Below, piece by piece: positions 43,540 to 53,165 of a stretch of DNA of 64,000 nucleotides. Position 1 is the stretch's first letter, and each line of letters opens with the position of its first letter. The notes under the pieces are model-generated. The model was not told where the DNA came from, ran no database searches, and saw only the letters and a program-made list of their open reading frames with translations. Source of the stretch: an uncultured Altererythrobacter sp. (GTDB taxonomy: Bacteria > Pseudomonadota > Alphaproteobacteria > Sphingomonadales > Sphingomonadaceae); the NCBI GenBank assembly GCA_913055875.1, contig CAJXJY010000005.1:124001-188000 (forward strand). The letters run 5' to 3'. The translations under genes were made by a program, and so were the position numbers.

Positions 43540-45885
43540 ATGGCCGATGCCGACGCAGCGCCGAAAGATACCGAATCAGACGAGAAGACGATCCGCCTCC
43601 AGGTCGCGGCAGCGCGGCAGGAGGAAAGCGGCCGCGGCGTGGCCCGGATGCCGCGCTCGACCTTCCAAGCGCTCGGTATCACCGAAGGCGACGTCGTCGA
43701 GATCACCGGCAAGCGTTCGACCGTCGCCATCGCCATGGCTGCCTATGACGAGGACCAGGCGCTCGACGTGGTGCGGCTCGACGGGCTGCAGCGCGGCAAT
43801 GCCGAAGCCGGTTCGGGCGAGCATGTGACCATTTCCGCTGCCGAAACGCGTCCCGCCACGCGCGTCGTCTTCGCCCCCGCGCAGCGCGAGATGCGGCTGC
43901 AGGGTCCGACCCAGGCGCTGCAGCGCAATTTCTTCAAGAAGCCGCTGGTCGCGGGCGACCTCGTCGCCACCACCGGCCAGCAGCCGGTCCAGAACATGCC
44001 GCCGCAGGTGCAGCGCATGTTCAACGCGCCTGCTTACGCGCTGACGCAGATCCGCCTGAGAGTCGTATCGACCAGCCCCAAGGGCATCGTCCATATCGAC
44101 GAGAACACCGAGGTCGAACTGCGTGCCGAATTCGAGGAGCAGAAGAGCGGCCGCGCGGTGGTCAATTACGACGATGTCGGCGGCATCGGCGACACGATCC
44201 AGCAATTGCGCGAAATGGTCGAGCTGCCGCTGCGCTATCCCGAGCTTTTCACCCGGCTCGGGGTCGATCCGCCCAAGGGCGTGCTGCTCCACGGCCCGCC
44301 CGGCACGGGCAAGACGCGGCTGGCGCAGGCGGTCGCGAACGAGAGCGATGCCGAATTCTTCACCATCAACGGGCCGGAGATCATGGGCTCGGGCTACGGC
44401 GACAGCGAAAAGGCGCTGCGCGAAGTCTTCGACAAGGCGGCCAAGGCTGCGCCCGCGATCGTCTTCATCGACGAGATCGATTCGATCGCCCCTAAGCGCG
44501 ACCGCGTCCCGGGCGAGGCGGAGAAGCGCCTCGTTGCGCAATTGCTGACGCTGATGGACGGGCTCGAGGCGCGTTCCAACCTCGTCGTCATCGCCGCGAC
44601 CAATCGGCCCGACGCGGTCGACGAGGCGCTGCGCCGCCCGGGCCGCTTCGACCGCGAGATCGTGATCGGCGTGCCCGACGAAAACGGGCGGCGCGAGATC
44701 CTCGCCATCCATACGCGCGGCATGCCGCTCGGCGACAAGGTCGACTTGAAGGAGCTGGCCAAGGGCACGCACGGCTTCGTCGGCGCGGATATCGCCGCGC
44801 TGGCGCGCGAGGCGGCGATCGAGGCGGTGCGGCGGATCATGCCGAAGCTCGATCTCGACGAGCGCACCATCCCGCCCGACGTGCTCGACGAACTCTATGT
44901 CAGCCGCGAGGATTTCCTCTCCGCGCTCAAGCGCATCCAGCCCTCGGCGATGCGCGAGGTGATGGTGCAGGTGCCCAATACCGGGTGGAGCGATATCGGC
45001 GGGGTCGACGATGCGATCGACATGCTCAAGGAGGGTATCGAACTGCCCTTGAAGAACCCCGATGCGTTCGAACGGCTCGGAATCCGCCCGGCCAAGGGCT
45101 TCCTGCTCTACGGTCCGCCCGGCACCGGCAAGACGCTGCTCGCCAAGGCGGTGGCGAAGGAGGCCGAGGCCAATTTCATCTCGATGAAGAGCTCGGATCT
45201 GCTCAGCAAATGGTACGGCGAGAGCGAGCAACAGATCGCGCGCATGTTCCGCCGCGCGCGCGCGGTGGCGCCCTGCGTGGTGTTTATCGACGAGATCGAC
45301 AGCCTCGTGCCAGCGCGCGGGAGCGGGCAGGCCGAGCCGCAGGTTACCGGGCGCGTGGTGAATACGATACTCGCCGAGATGGACGGGCTGGAGGAATTGC
45401 AGTCGGTCGTCGTGATCGGCGCGACCAACCGTCCGACGTTGGTAGACCCCGCGCTGCTGCGGCCGGGCCGGTTCGACGAGCTGGTCTATGTCGGCACGCC
45501 CGACAAGAAGGGCCGCGAGCAGATTCTCGGCATCCACACTTCGGAAATGCCCTTGGCGGAGGATGTCTCGCTGGGCGATGTCGCGAGCAAGACAGACCGC
45601 TTCACCGGCGCCGACCTCGAAGACGTAGTGCGGCGGGCGGGCCTCAACGCCCTGCGCCGCGCCGGCGGCGAGGTGAAGGAAGTGACCGCCGCCGATTTTA
45701 CCGAGGCGCTCGCCGATTCGCGCGCCACCGTCACGTCCAAGATGGAGGCGGAGTACAAGAAGATGCGCGGCGAGCTGAAGAAACGCGCGGCGGAAGCCCG
45801 CCCGATCGGGTTTATCAGCGAGGGCATGCTCGAGCCCACGCGCGAGAAGAAGCACGGCGGGGACGAGGCAACGCCGATCGAATAG
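43540..45885 (+). CDS. Cdc48/VAT-like double AAA+ ATPase
   Basis: The 781-residue protein is a bacterial homologue of p97/Cdc48/VAT, a hexameric unfoldase. The N-domain (about 20-200) begins with the double-psi barrel sequence [22 protein letters not shown]1 has Walker A GPPGTGKT at 252-259, Walker B FIDEID and arginine fingers in [11 protein letters not shown]2 has GPPGTGKT at 525-532, FIDEID and RPGRFDEL. All ATPase residues look intact. The C-terminus ends DEATPIE without the eukaryotic tail. It is likely a protein-quality-control motor; adaptors are unknown. The gene follows an orphan terminator by 144 nt. Confidence 0.93.
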   Translation: MADADAAPKDTESDEKTIRLQVAAARQEESGRGVARMPRSTFQALGITEGDVVEITGKRSTVAIAMAAYDEDQALDVVRLDGLQRGNAEAGSGEHVTISAAETRPATRVVFAPAQREMRLQGPTQALQRNFFKKPLVAGDLVATTGQQPVQNMPPQVQRMFNAPAYALTQIRLRVVSTSPKGIVHIDENTEVELRAEFEEQKSGRAVVNYDDVGGIGDTIQQLREMVELPLRYPELFTRLGVDPPKGVLLHGPPGTGKTRLAQAVANESDAEFFTINGPEIMGSGYGDSEKALREVFDKAAKAAPAIVFIDEIDSIAPKRDRVPGEAEKRLVAQLLTLMDGLEARSNLVVIAATNRPDAVDEALRRPGRFDREIVIGVPDENGRREILAIHTRGMPLGDKVDLKELAKGTHGFVGADIAALAREAAIEAVRRIMPKLDLDERTIPPDVLDELYVSREDFLSALKRIQPSAMREVMVQVPNTGWSDIGGVDDAIDMLKEGIELPLKNPDAFERLGIRPAKGFLLYGPPGTGKTLLAKAVAKEAEANFISMKSSDLLSKWYGESEQQIARMFRRARAVAPCVVFIDEIDSLVPARGSGQAEPQVTGRVVNTILAEMDGLEELQSVVVIGATNRPTLVDPALLRPGRFDELVYVGTPDKKGREQILGIHTSEMPLAEDVSLGDVASKTDRFTGADLEDVVRRAGLNALRRAGGEVKEVTAADFTEALADSRATVTSKMEAEYKKMRGELKKRAAEARPIGFISEGMLEPTREKKHGGDEATPIE

Positions 45886-45889
45886 CGTG

Positions 45890-46013
45890 TGCTCCCGCGG
45901 AGGCGGGAGCCTCGGGCCGGTGGCGTTTCGCTTGCAGCATGAGGTCCCCGCCTGCTGCAAAGCAGCGGTTTATCCTGAGCGACGCCGCAGGCGGCGTCGA
46001 AGGGCGGGGACTC
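45890..46013. repeat. Hairpin-rich REP-type element between convergent genes
   Basis: The hairpin GGCTCCCGCCTCCGCGGGAGC (minus-strand reading, 45891-45912) is followed by an inverted pair GGTCCCCGCC (45943) and GGCGGGGACT (46004). Inside are CTGCTGCAAAGCAG and CGACGCCGCAGGCGGCGTCG hairpins. The Cdc48-like gene ends at its left and the MscS gene at its right, so it may serve as a bidirectional terminator. Confidence 0.65.
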
Positions 46014-46016
46014 GCC

Positions 46017-47093
46017 CTATCCCTTCACCCGCTCGTTCGCCGCTTCGACCTCGAGCCGGTGGCGGATCAGCGCGTCGGGCATTTCCGTGCGCAGCCAGGC
46101 GAGCATGTGCTCGCGTACGGTGCAGCGCAGCACCCACAGATCGCCGATCGTCTTGGCGCTGACCGACAGGCGCAGTTCGATGCTCTCGGGATAGGCCTCG
46201 GTCATGAGCATTTGCACGGTGCGACCGTCCCACAGCTCCTGTTCCCCGACGAAGCGTTCGAACTCGGCGCGGATCGGGGCGATGTCGGTGGCGGGGTCGA
46301 GATGCAGCATCACCGGGCCGGTCAACTGCTCGTTGGTGCGCGACCAGTTCTCGAAGCTGTGATCGAGGAATTCGCTGGTTGGCACGACGATCGCGCGTTC
46401 GTCCCAAGTGCGCACGATGACGAAGCTCATGCGGATTTCCTCGACCCGGCCGGTGTGTCCGTCGACCTTGACCATGTCGCCGATACGGATCGGTTCGGTC
46501 AGCGCCATCTGCAAGCCGGCGATGAGCGATTTGAGCGCGGGCTGCGCCGCCGCGCCCACAGCCAGCGCAACGATACCGGCCGAGGCCATCATGGTGACGC
46601 CGATCTCGCGCACGCCGGGGATGCCGATCAGGATCAGTCCCAGGGTGATGACGACGATCGCGACCGAAGCGGTGCGGCTGAAGATCGCGATCTTGGTCCG
46701 GCGGCTGCGCACGGCGACCGGATCGTCGATCTCCTCCATCCGCTGTTCCATCGCGCCCGCCAGCCCGCGCACCACCGACAGCGCGAGCCAGCCGATGATC
46801 CCCGGCACGAGGAACCGCGCGAGCGCGTCCCACGGCTCCGCCACCAGCGCGTTCTGCCGTGCGACCATGCCGATCGCGATCGCCACGGCGAGCCAGCGCA
46901 GCGGCCGGTAGATGGTGTCGATCAGGACGTCGTCCGCCTCGGTTTCCGAATTCCTCGCGATCTTGCGAAACACGAAGAAGGCGACGCGGTGGATGACCAG
47001 CGCCACCGCGATGGTGATCGCAAGCGCCAGCGCGGCGACGCCGAGATCGTCCCAGGCGATGGCGTAGTTGCGGGGGTCGAGGCGGTCTAGCAT
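46017..47093 (-). CDS. Small-conductance mechanosensitive ion channel family protein
   Basis: The 358-residue protein has four to five membrane helices (to about residue 185) and an MscS core: the Gly/Ala-rich pore helix VALAVGAAAQPALKSLIAGLQ, then the beta domain TEPIRIGDMVKVDGHTGRVEE and IVVPTSEFLDHSFENWSR. It probably gates under hypo-osmotic stress. The ATG at 47093 is preferred because AGGTGG lies about 6 nt upstream; an in-frame GTG at 47102 overlaps that site. It lacks the BON domain of the other MscS protein in the window. Confidence 0.9.
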   Translation of the reverse strand: MLDRLDPRNYAIAWDDLGVAALALAITIAVALVIHRVAFFVFRKIARNSETEADDVLIDTIYRPLRWLAVAIAIGMVARQNALVAEPWDALARFLVPGIIGWLALSVVRGLAGAMEQRMEEIDDPVAVRSRRTKIAIFSRTASVAIVVITLGLILIGIPGVREIGVTMMASAGIVALAVGAAAQPALKSLIAGLQMALTEPIRIGDMVKVDGHTGRVEEIRMSFVIVRTWDERAIVVPTSEFLDHSFENWSRTNEQLTGPVMLHLDPATDIAPIRAEFERFVGEQELWDGRTVQMLMTEAYPESIELRLSVSAKTIGDLWVLRCTVREHMLAWLRTEMPDALIRHRLEVEAANERVKG

Positions 47094-47145
47094 GGCGGCC
47101 ACCTATGAGGCGGGGCGGCTGCTTTCAAGCCCGGGCGTCGATGAT

Positions 47146-48435
47146 TCAGGTTTCCAGCGGGAAGGCGATCGCCACCCGCACTCCGTCGGCGGCGATCGAC
47201 CGCTCGATCGAGCCGCGCAATTGCCGTGCGGCGGCTTCCATCAGCCGGGTCCCGAATCCGGCCTGCGTGCCGCCGGGCTTGTCCAGCTCGCAATGCTCGC
47301 GCCAGTCGAGCCGGACCCCGCCGTCTTCGACCGTCCATTTCACTTCGAGCAATCCGCCCTCGCGCCAGCAACCGTACTTGACCGCATTGGTGGTCAATTC
47401 GTGCAACACCAGCCCGAGCGGGGTGGCGCGCTTGGCCGGGATCATCACTTCCGGGCCGCCCGTATCGGCGCGCATCTCGCCCGAGCGGTAGGGGCGCAGC
47501 GTGGTATCGACCAGCGCCTCGAGCGAAGCGACCGGCTCGTCCAGCGCGCCCTGCGTTACTTCGTGCGCGGTCAGCAGCGCGCCGATCCGTTGCGCCATCC
47601 GCTCGCTGGCGGGCGCTGCCGCCGGATCGTCCTTGCCGCCCATGCGGACGATGGCGAGAATCACCGCGAACAGGTTCTTGACCCGGTGGTTGAGTTCGCG
47701 TGCGAGCAGGTCCGCGCGGTCGCGCGCTTCGGCCAGTGCGACCGCGTGCGCCGCCTCGGCTTCGGCCGCGGCGGCGCGCGTCACCAGCCGGTAGCCGAGG
47801 CCGAGTGCGACCAGCAGCATCGCGACCACCCCGCCGAGCAGCGGCAGCACGCGCGCTTCGGCGCGCGCGGTCTTCTCGATCGCCTCGTCGAGCAACCGGT
47901 CTTCGATCTCCTCCATTTCCCGGATCGACCGTCGCAGCCGGTCCATCGCCTCCTGTCCCTCGTCGGTCAGCACGCGGCGCCTTGCGTCGAGCAGGCGGCC
48001 TTCCTCGATCAGGCCGACCGTTTCGTCCATCTCGGAGAACTTGATGCGGGCGAGCGTGTCGATCTCTTCGAGCAATTGCGCCTGCCGCTCGGTCGGATCG
48101 GCGAGCGAATGGCGCAGGCGGCGCATTGCCGGCCCGATCTCGTCGCGCCCGGCGCGGTAGGGATCGAGATAGCGCCGGTCGAGCGTGATCAGATAGCCGC
48201 GCTGTCCGGTCTCGGCATTGAGCGCCGCCCGGTTCACATTGCGCAGTTCGAGCAGCACGTCGCTGGTGCGCTCGACCTGCTCTCGCTCGACGCGCTCGGC
48301 CTCGATCGTCTGGTAGATCAGGTAAAGTCCGGCGAGCAGGACGAGCGCGATGACGCCGAGCAACGCAAAATTGATCCACGGCGCCTTGCGCAGCCGGCCG
48401 GTCAGCCGGGCGACCGGGGGCAGGATGGCGTTCAG
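47146..48435 (-). CDS. CHASE3-domain sensor histidine kinase, HWE/HisKA_2 type, probable CTG start
   Basis: The protein has a membrane helix near its N-terminus, a periplasmic CHASE3-like helical sensor (LNAETGQRGYLITLDRRYLD), a second membrane helix, and an HWE-type kinase core with phospho-acceptor His in ELNHRVKNLFAVI and N-box LHELTTNAVKYG. HWE kinases often feed the general stress response PhyR-EcfG system. No ATG, GTG or TTG gives a complete first helix: TTG 48363 starts inside it. A CTG at 48435 overlaps the polA stop (CTGA), has GGGGAG 7 nt upstream and gives 429 residues, so it is proposed as the start. Confidence 0.8.
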   Translation of the reverse strand: MNAILPPVARLTGRLRKAPWINFALLGVIALVLLAGLYLIYQTIEAERVEREQVERTSDVLLELRNVNRAALNAETGQRGYLITLDRRYLDPYRAGRDEIGPAMRRLRHSLADPTERQAQLLEEIDTLARIKFSEMDETVGLIEEGRLLDARRRVLTDEGQEAMDRLRRSIREMEEIEDRLLDEAIEKTARAEARVLPLLGGVVAMLLVALGLGYRLVTRAAAAEAEAAHAVALAEARDRADLLARELNHRVKNLFAVILAIVRMGGKDDPAAAPASERMAQRIGALLTAHEVTQGALDEPVASLEALVDTTLRPYRSGEMRADTGGPEVMIPAKRATPLGLVLHELTTNAVKYGCWREGGLLEVKWTVEDGGVRLDWREHCELDKPGGTQAGFGTRLMEAAARQLRGSIERSIAADGVRVAIAFPLET

Positions 48436-51296
48436 TGCGCCGCTCCCCAGCTCGGTCCGGTGCCGATATCGATGCCCAGCGGAACGTCGAGCTTCACTGC
48501 GGGTTCGGCCGCCCCGGCCATGACCTTTTCGATGACTTCGCTCGCGGCCGCAACGTCGGTTTCGGGCAGTTCGAACACCAGCTCGTCATGCACCTGCAGC
48601 AGCATGCGGACCTGTCCCAGGCCCGCTTCCTCCAGCGCGGGCATCATCCGCGCCATCGCGCGCTTGATGATATCGGCGCTGGTGCCCTGGATCGGCGCGT
48701 TGATCGCCGCGCGCTCGCTGCCCTGCCGTTCGGCCTGGTTCTTCGACGAGATGCGCGGGAACCATGTCTTGCGCCCGAACAGCGTCTCCGAATAGCCGCG
48801 CTCGCGCACTTCCTCGAGCGTACGGACGATGTATTTCTGGATGCCCGGAAAGCGCTTGAAATAGGTGTCGATCATTTCCTGCGCCTCGTCCGGCTCGACC
48901 CCGAGCCGCCCGGCGAGACCCCAGCGCGAAATGCCGTAGAGGATGGCGAAATTGATCGTCTTGGCCCGCGCGCGCGTGTCGCGCGTCACCTCGCCGTACA
49001 TCTCCTGCGCGGTGCGGGCGTGGATGTCCTCGCCGTTGGCGAAAGCCTCCTTCAGCGTGTCGACATCGGCCATATGCGCGGCCAGCCGCAGCTCGATCTG
49101 CGAATAGTCGGCGGCGAGCAGGACGTTGCCCTCCTCGGGCACGAAGGCCTCGCGGATCTGGCGCCCGATCGCGGTCCGGATCGGGATGTTCTGCAGGTTG
49201 GGCTCGGTCGAGCTCAGCCGCCCGGTCTGCGCGCCGACCAGGCTGTAGCTGGTGTGCACGCGCCCGGTATCGGGGTTGATCGCCGCCTGCAGCGCGTCGG
49301 TATAGGTCGATTTCAATTTGGTCAGCTGGCGCCATTCGAGCACCTTGTCGGCGATCCCGGCGCCTTCGCCCGACAGCTTTTCGAGCACCGACTGGTCGGT
49401 CGAATACTGCCCGCTCTTGCCCTTGCGCCCGCCCTTGTAGCCGAGCTTGTCGAACAGCACCTCGCCGAGCTGCTTGGGGCTGCCAACCGTGAACTCGGTT
49501 CCGGCAAGTTCGTGAATTTCCGCTTCGAGCGTGCCGGTCGTCTCGGCGAATTCCTCCGACAGTTTCGCCAGCCGCACGCGGTCCACCTTGATGCCGTGCC
49601 GCTCCATCTGCGCCACAACCGGAATCAGCGGGCGGTCGACACGTTGGTAGATCTTCGTCCCGCCCTCGATCGCCAGCCGCGGCTTGAGATGCGCGTGCAG
49701 CCGCCAGGTCACATCGGCATCCTCGGCGGCGTATTCGGTCGCCTTGTCGAGCGGTACTTCGCCGAAGGGGATCGCCTTCTTGCCCGTGCCGCAGACGTCC
49801 TTGAACGCGATCGGCGTGTGGCCGAGATGGCGCTCGGACAGCTCGTCCATCCCGTGCCCGCCGCCGATCCCCTCGAGCTGGCGCCCGGCGTCGAGCGCGA
49901 AGCTGACGATCATCGTATCGTCGATTGGCGATACTTCGATACCGTGGCGCGCGAGCACGTTGAGGTCGTATTTGCCGTTCTGGAATACCTTGAGCACCGC
50001 GTCGCTTTCGAGCAGCGGCCTCAGCGCGGCGAGCGCTTCGTCGCGATCGATCTGCTCGGGCCTTTCCGCGAACATGTCGCTACCGCCATGCGCCAGCGGG
50101 ATATAGCACGCCTCGTTCGGCCCGGTCGCCAGGCTGACGCCGACCAGTTCGGCCCGCATCGCGTCGAGGCTGCTGGTTTCGGTATCGACCGCCACCAGCC
50201 GCGCGGCGGAAGCGCGCGCGATCCACGCATCGAGCGCTTCGCGCGTCTGCACGGTCTCGTAGCCCGAGCGGTCGATCGCGGGGAATTCGGGCGGGGGTTG
50301 GCGATTGCCTTCCGGCGCGCTTTCGGCGCCCTTGTTCTCGGCCTTGGCGGGGCTGAGATTGTTGGGGCGATCGGGGCTGCCGCTGCCGGCGTCGAGCCGC
50401 CGCAGCAGGCTGGAGAAGCCGTGCCTTTCGAGGAAGGCGGCGAGCGGGTCGGGCGGCACGCCTTCGAGCTTCATGTCCTCGAGCGCGACCGGCAGCGCGC
50501 AATCTTCCTTCAGCGTCACCAGCACCCGGCTCAATTCGGCGTCGGCGCGGTGTTCGAGCAGCCGCTCCTTGAGCTTGCTCTTCTTCATGTCGGCGGCCGC
50601 ATCGAGCGCAGCGGTCAGGTCGCCATGCTCGTCGATCAGCTTGCTCGCGGTCTTGGGGCCGACCCCGAAAATGCCGGGGATGTTGTCGACCGAGTCGCCC
50701 ATCAGTGCGAGCACGTCGCCGACCTTTTCGGGCGGCACGCCGAACTTTTCGATCACCTCGTCGCGCCCGATCCGCTGGCTTTTCATCGTATCGAGCATGT
50801 CGATGCAGCCGCCCTGCTCGACACCGGGTTCGAGATCCTCGGTCGCGCATTCGCCGATCAGCTGCATCAGGTCCTTGTCGGAGGAGACGATGGTCACATC
50901 CCAGCCCTTGCGGGTCGCCGCCCGCGCGTAGGAGGCGATCATGTCGTCGGCCTCGACGTCGGGCTCCTCGATGCAGGGCAGCGAGAAGGCGCGCGTGGCG
51001 TCGCGGATCAGCGGGAATTGCGGGACGAGGTCCTCGGGCGGGTCGGGCCGGTTGGCCTTGTACTGGTCGTAGATCTCGTTGCGGAAGGAGTGGCTCGATT
51101 TGTCGAGCACCACCGCCAGATGCGTCGGTCCGTCGGCCTTGTCGAGATCGTCGGCCAGTTTCCACAGCATGGTGGTGTAGCCGTAGACCGCGCCGACCGG
51201 CGTGCCCTCGGGATCGGTCAGCGGGGGCAGCCTGTGATAGGCGCGGAAGATGTAGGCGGACCCGTCGACGAGGTAGAGATGCTGCTTTTCGGCCAT
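48432..51296 (-). CDS. polA: DNA polymerase I
   Basis: PolA fills gaps and removes RNA primers. The 954-residue protein has the 5'-3' nuclease domain (YLVDGSAYIFRAYHRLPPL; DVEADDMIASYA), a 3'-5' exonuclease with catalytic D and E in AVDTETSSLDAM and D in YAAEDADVTW, so proofreading should be active, and the polymerase core (DYSQIELRLAAHMADV, RAKTINFAILYG, LLQVHDELVFELP). It is the first gene of an apparent two-gene operon with the histidine kinase. Repeat unit 10 lies in its promoter region. Confidence 0.97.
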   Translation of the reverse strand: MAEKQHLYLVDGSAYIFRAYHRLPPLTDPEGTPVGAVYGYTTMLWKLADDLDKADGPTHLAVVLDKSSHSFRNEIYDQYKANRPDPPEDLVPQFPLIRDATRAFSLPCIEEPDVEADDMIASYARAATRKGWDVTIVSSDKDLMQLIGECATEDLEPGVEQGGCIDMLDTMKSQRIGRDEVIEKFGVPPEKVGDVLALMGDSVDNIPGIFGVGPKTASKLIDEHGDLTAALDAAADMKKSKLKERLLEHRADAELSRVLVTLKEDCALPVALEDMKLEGVPPDPLAAFLERHGFSSLLRRLDAGSGSPDRPNNLSPAKAENKGAESAPEGNRQPPPEFPAIDRSGYETVQTREALDAWIARASAARLVAVDTETSSLDAMRAELVGVSLATGPNEACYIPLAHGGSDMFAERPEQIDRDEALAALRPLLESDAVLKVFQNGKYDLNVLARHGIEVSPIDDTMIVSFALDAGRQLEGIGGGHGMDELSERHLGHTPIAFKDVCGTGKKAIPFGEVPLDKATEYAAEDADVTWRLHAHLKPRLAIEGGTKIYQRVDRPLIPVVAQMERHGIKVDRVRLAKLSEEFAETTGTLEAEIHELAGTEFTVGSPKQLGEVLFDKLGYKGGRKGKSGQYSTDQSVLEKLSGEGAGIADKVLEWRQLTKLKSTYTDALQAAINPDTGRVHTSYSLVGAQTGRLSSTEPNLQNIPIRTAIGRQIREAFVPEEGNVLLAADYSQIELRLAAHMADVDTLKEAFANGEDIHARTAQEMYGEVTRDTRARAKTINFAILYGISRWGLAGRLGVEPDEAQEMIDTYFKRFPGIQKYIVRTLEEVRERGYSETLFGRKTWFPRISSKNQAERQGSERAAINAPIQGTSADIIKRAMARMMPALEEAGLGQVRMLLQVHDELVFELPETDVAAASEVIEKVMAGAAEPAVKLDVPLGIDIGTGPSWGAAH

Positions 51297-51307
51297 GCGA
51301 TTCGCAT

Positions 51308-51455
51308 AGACCCAGTTTCGGCAAAGCTGAACCGGTTAGAGTATGTTCTCCGGCGGGGACGTAACCTGTCACTACGTGGCAGACATCTGACCGCCGGAGC
51401 GCAGGATGGAACAGCCAAGGTAGGGACGGACGTCCCTACCGCTCGCAACAAGGAT
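51308..51455. repeat. Composite repeat, unit 10 (partial)
   Basis: The unit has terminal module E (GTTTCGGCAAAGCTGAAC, about 51314-51331), module A (CTCCGGCGGGG ... GACCGCCGG, about 51344-51398), a remnant of the core arm (AGGATGGAACAGCC) and hairpin D (GGTAGGGAC at 51419-51427, loop GGAC, GTCCCTACC at 51432-51440, then GCTCGCAACAA). The core palindrome itself is missing. It sits between the divergent polA and small lipoprotein genes. From 51456 to 51660 I see no gene; promoters of the lipoprotein gene are likely there. Confidence 0.75.
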
Positions 51456-51660
51456 TCTTCCCACATTTTATCAACAGCGCGACTCGCCGGAAAACCGCCA
51501 ATCTTGACCGAAATAAGGCGAAAAAAGGGCAAAATGTGGCGAAATCGCTTGCACAGCCATAATGCGGCCATTATTCAGGAGTCACGAATTCCGCTCCGGC
51601 GGGGTTCGCGCCGGGCCAAAAGGTCAGGCGAATCCACTCGCTGTTTAAGGATTGACCATT

Positions 51661-51912
51661 ATGCGTAAGATCGTTCTTGCCGCCGCAATCGCCGGCTCCG
51701 CTCTCGGCCTCGCCGCTTGCTCGGAAGCCACCGAAGACGCCGCCGACGAAACCGTTGACGGCGCGATGGCCGACACCGAAGCCAACGCCGAAGCGATGGG
51801 CGACGCCGTCGAAGGCGCTGCCGAAGACGCCGGTGCGGCCGTCGAAGAAGCGACCGCCGAAGCGGAAGCCGAAGTTCAGGACGAGAGCGAAGCCGAAGCC
51901 GCTACCGACTGA
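51661..51912 (+). CDS. Small Ala/Glu-rich acidic lipoprotein
   Basis: The 83-residue protein has a lipoprotein signal (KIVLAAAIAGSALGLAAC, lipobox L-A-A-C, C20) and a mature part built of A, E, D and T (EATEDAADETVDGAMADTEA and similar), strongly acidic and probably helical or disordered. It resembles small, highly expressed lipoproteins of unknown role. It has its own terminator. The design is close to the lipoprotein at 29277-29528, though the sequences are not obviously homologous. Confidence 0.75.
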   Translation: MRKIVLAAAIAGSALGLAACSEATEDAADETVDGAMADTEANAEAMGDAVEGAAEDAGAAVEEATAEAEAEVQDESEAEAATD

Positions 51913-51943
51913 TCGGTCGCTTCGTCTCGTACGAAACGAAGAA

Positions 51944-51976
51944 GGGCGGTGCCGCGAGGCGCCGCCCTTTTTTCTT
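51944..51976 (+). terminator. Rho-independent terminator of the small lipoprotein gene
   Basis: A 10-bp stem GGGCGGTGCC / GGCGCCGCCC with loop GCGA is followed by TTTTTTCTT. It lies 32 nt after the stop codon. Confidence 0.88.
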
Positions 51977-52015
51977 GTGCTCCCGATGTAGGATGGCCGG
52001 GGAAGGTGGCCGGGC

Positions 52016-53056
52016 CTATTCGCCGCCGTAGTCGGCATCGGCCCAGACGCGGGTGTCGTTCGCGCGGTTGCCGAAGCCCTGGTAGAGCGCACCCGTGATG
52101 GTGGCGATGCGCCAATCGCGTTGGCGCCTGGCCTCGAGCTTGTGCCGGCGGCTGCCGTTCTCGAACTCCATCGAGGGGCTCTGCCCCGTAACATAGATCG
52201 CCGCGGCAATCGGACGGCCGTCGGACGTATGGAAGATGCCGATATCGCTCGCGGTCCGGCTCAGCGTGCCGGTCTTGTGCGCGAGATTGGCGCTCGACGG
52301 CAGCGCGGACCGCATCCGGCGCTTGCCGGTGGTGGTCTCGGCCATCGCGTTCATCAGCACCCGGCGCGAATTCGCGCTCAGCCAGCGGCCCTGATAGATG
52401 CCGGCCAGCAGCTGACCCATCGCACGCGGGGTCGCGCTGTCCTTGATATCGACGATCGATGCCGGATCGACGCGACCGTCTTCGCGGATCAGCGTGGCAA
52501 TGTCGCGGCTGAGCTGGAAATCGGCAATGCCGGCCTGCCGCATCCATGCATTGACCGCGCCGGGCCCGCCGACCGCGGCGAGCAGCGCGTCGGTGCAGTC
52601 GTTGCAGCTCTTGCTGATCATCAGGTCGAGATGTTCCTGCGCGGTGAGCCAAGCGCCACCGCGGCGCGGCAGCCGGAATTCGCTCGTCAGGCTCCAGCGG
52701 CCCGCGTCAACACCGGCGAGGTAGGTTGCGGCGATCGCGACCTTGCTGGTGCTCGCCATCGGGAACCGCTGATCGGCGAGGATCCCGATTTCCCGGCCGG
52801 TCGAAAGATCGATCGCATAGACGCCGATGCGTCCGTCGGCACCATCGGCGAGCTGCGCGATCCGCGTTTCCAGACCGGGTTCGTAGACTGCGTCGAAACT
52901 TCGCGGCGCGCGGTTGTCGGTGCCGAACGTGCTGTCGAACGCGGCCTCGAAATCGACCCCGTCGGCGAGCGCCGGCGTTGCGCCGGCGAAAGCCAGCGCG
53001 ACGGCTGCGGTAAATGTGGCGAATGCGCGCGAATACGAACCCATGGACCCTGCCAT
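52016..53056 (-). CDS. Class A beta-lactamase-fold serine hydrolase, exported
   Basis: The 346-residue protein has a signal peptide (cut near ATPALA-D) and the serine beta-lactamase/PBP motifs: S102-T-S-K105 (SxxK), S150-C-N152 (SxN) and K261-T-G (KTG). The omega-loop ExxLN of true class A enzymes is not evident: IREDGRVDPAS lies in that area. It may therefore be a penicillin-recognising hydrolase or divergent lactamase rather than a proven resistance enzyme. No ampR-like regulator is adjacent. ATG 53044 is an alternative start. Confidence 0.82.
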   Translation of the reverse strand: MAGSMGSYSRAFATFTAAVALAFAGATPALADGVDFEAAFDSTFGTDNRAPRSFDAVYEPGLETRIAQLADGADGRIGVYAIDLSTGREIGILADQRFPMASTSKVAIAATYLAGVDAGRWSLTSEFRLPRRGGAWLTAQEHLDLMISKSCNDCTDALLAAVGGPGAVNAWMRQAGIADFQLSRDIATLIREDGRVDPASIVDIKDSATPRAMGQLLAGIYQGRWLSANSRRVLMNAMAETTTGKRRMRSALPSSANLAHKTGTLSRTASDIGIFHTSDGRPIAAAIYVTGQSPSMEFENGSRRHKLEARRQRDWRIATITGALYQGFGNRANDTRVWADADYGGE

Positions 53057-53165
53057 ACCCCTCTCATGGTTGGCATTAGCTTAACGGGGAGGGAATTGCT
53101 TGCGCAATAGGTTGCGCGACGAAAAGTGTCCGTCGCGCGACAGATTCGCGATGTCGAGCGAAGAT

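Noticed and set aside
48435-51668. A 1077-codon open frame on the plus strand opposite polA
   Set aside because: It mirrors the conserved polA frame codon by codon, has Arg/Gly/Ala/Val-rich composition without domains, and is best explained by GC-rich codon structure.
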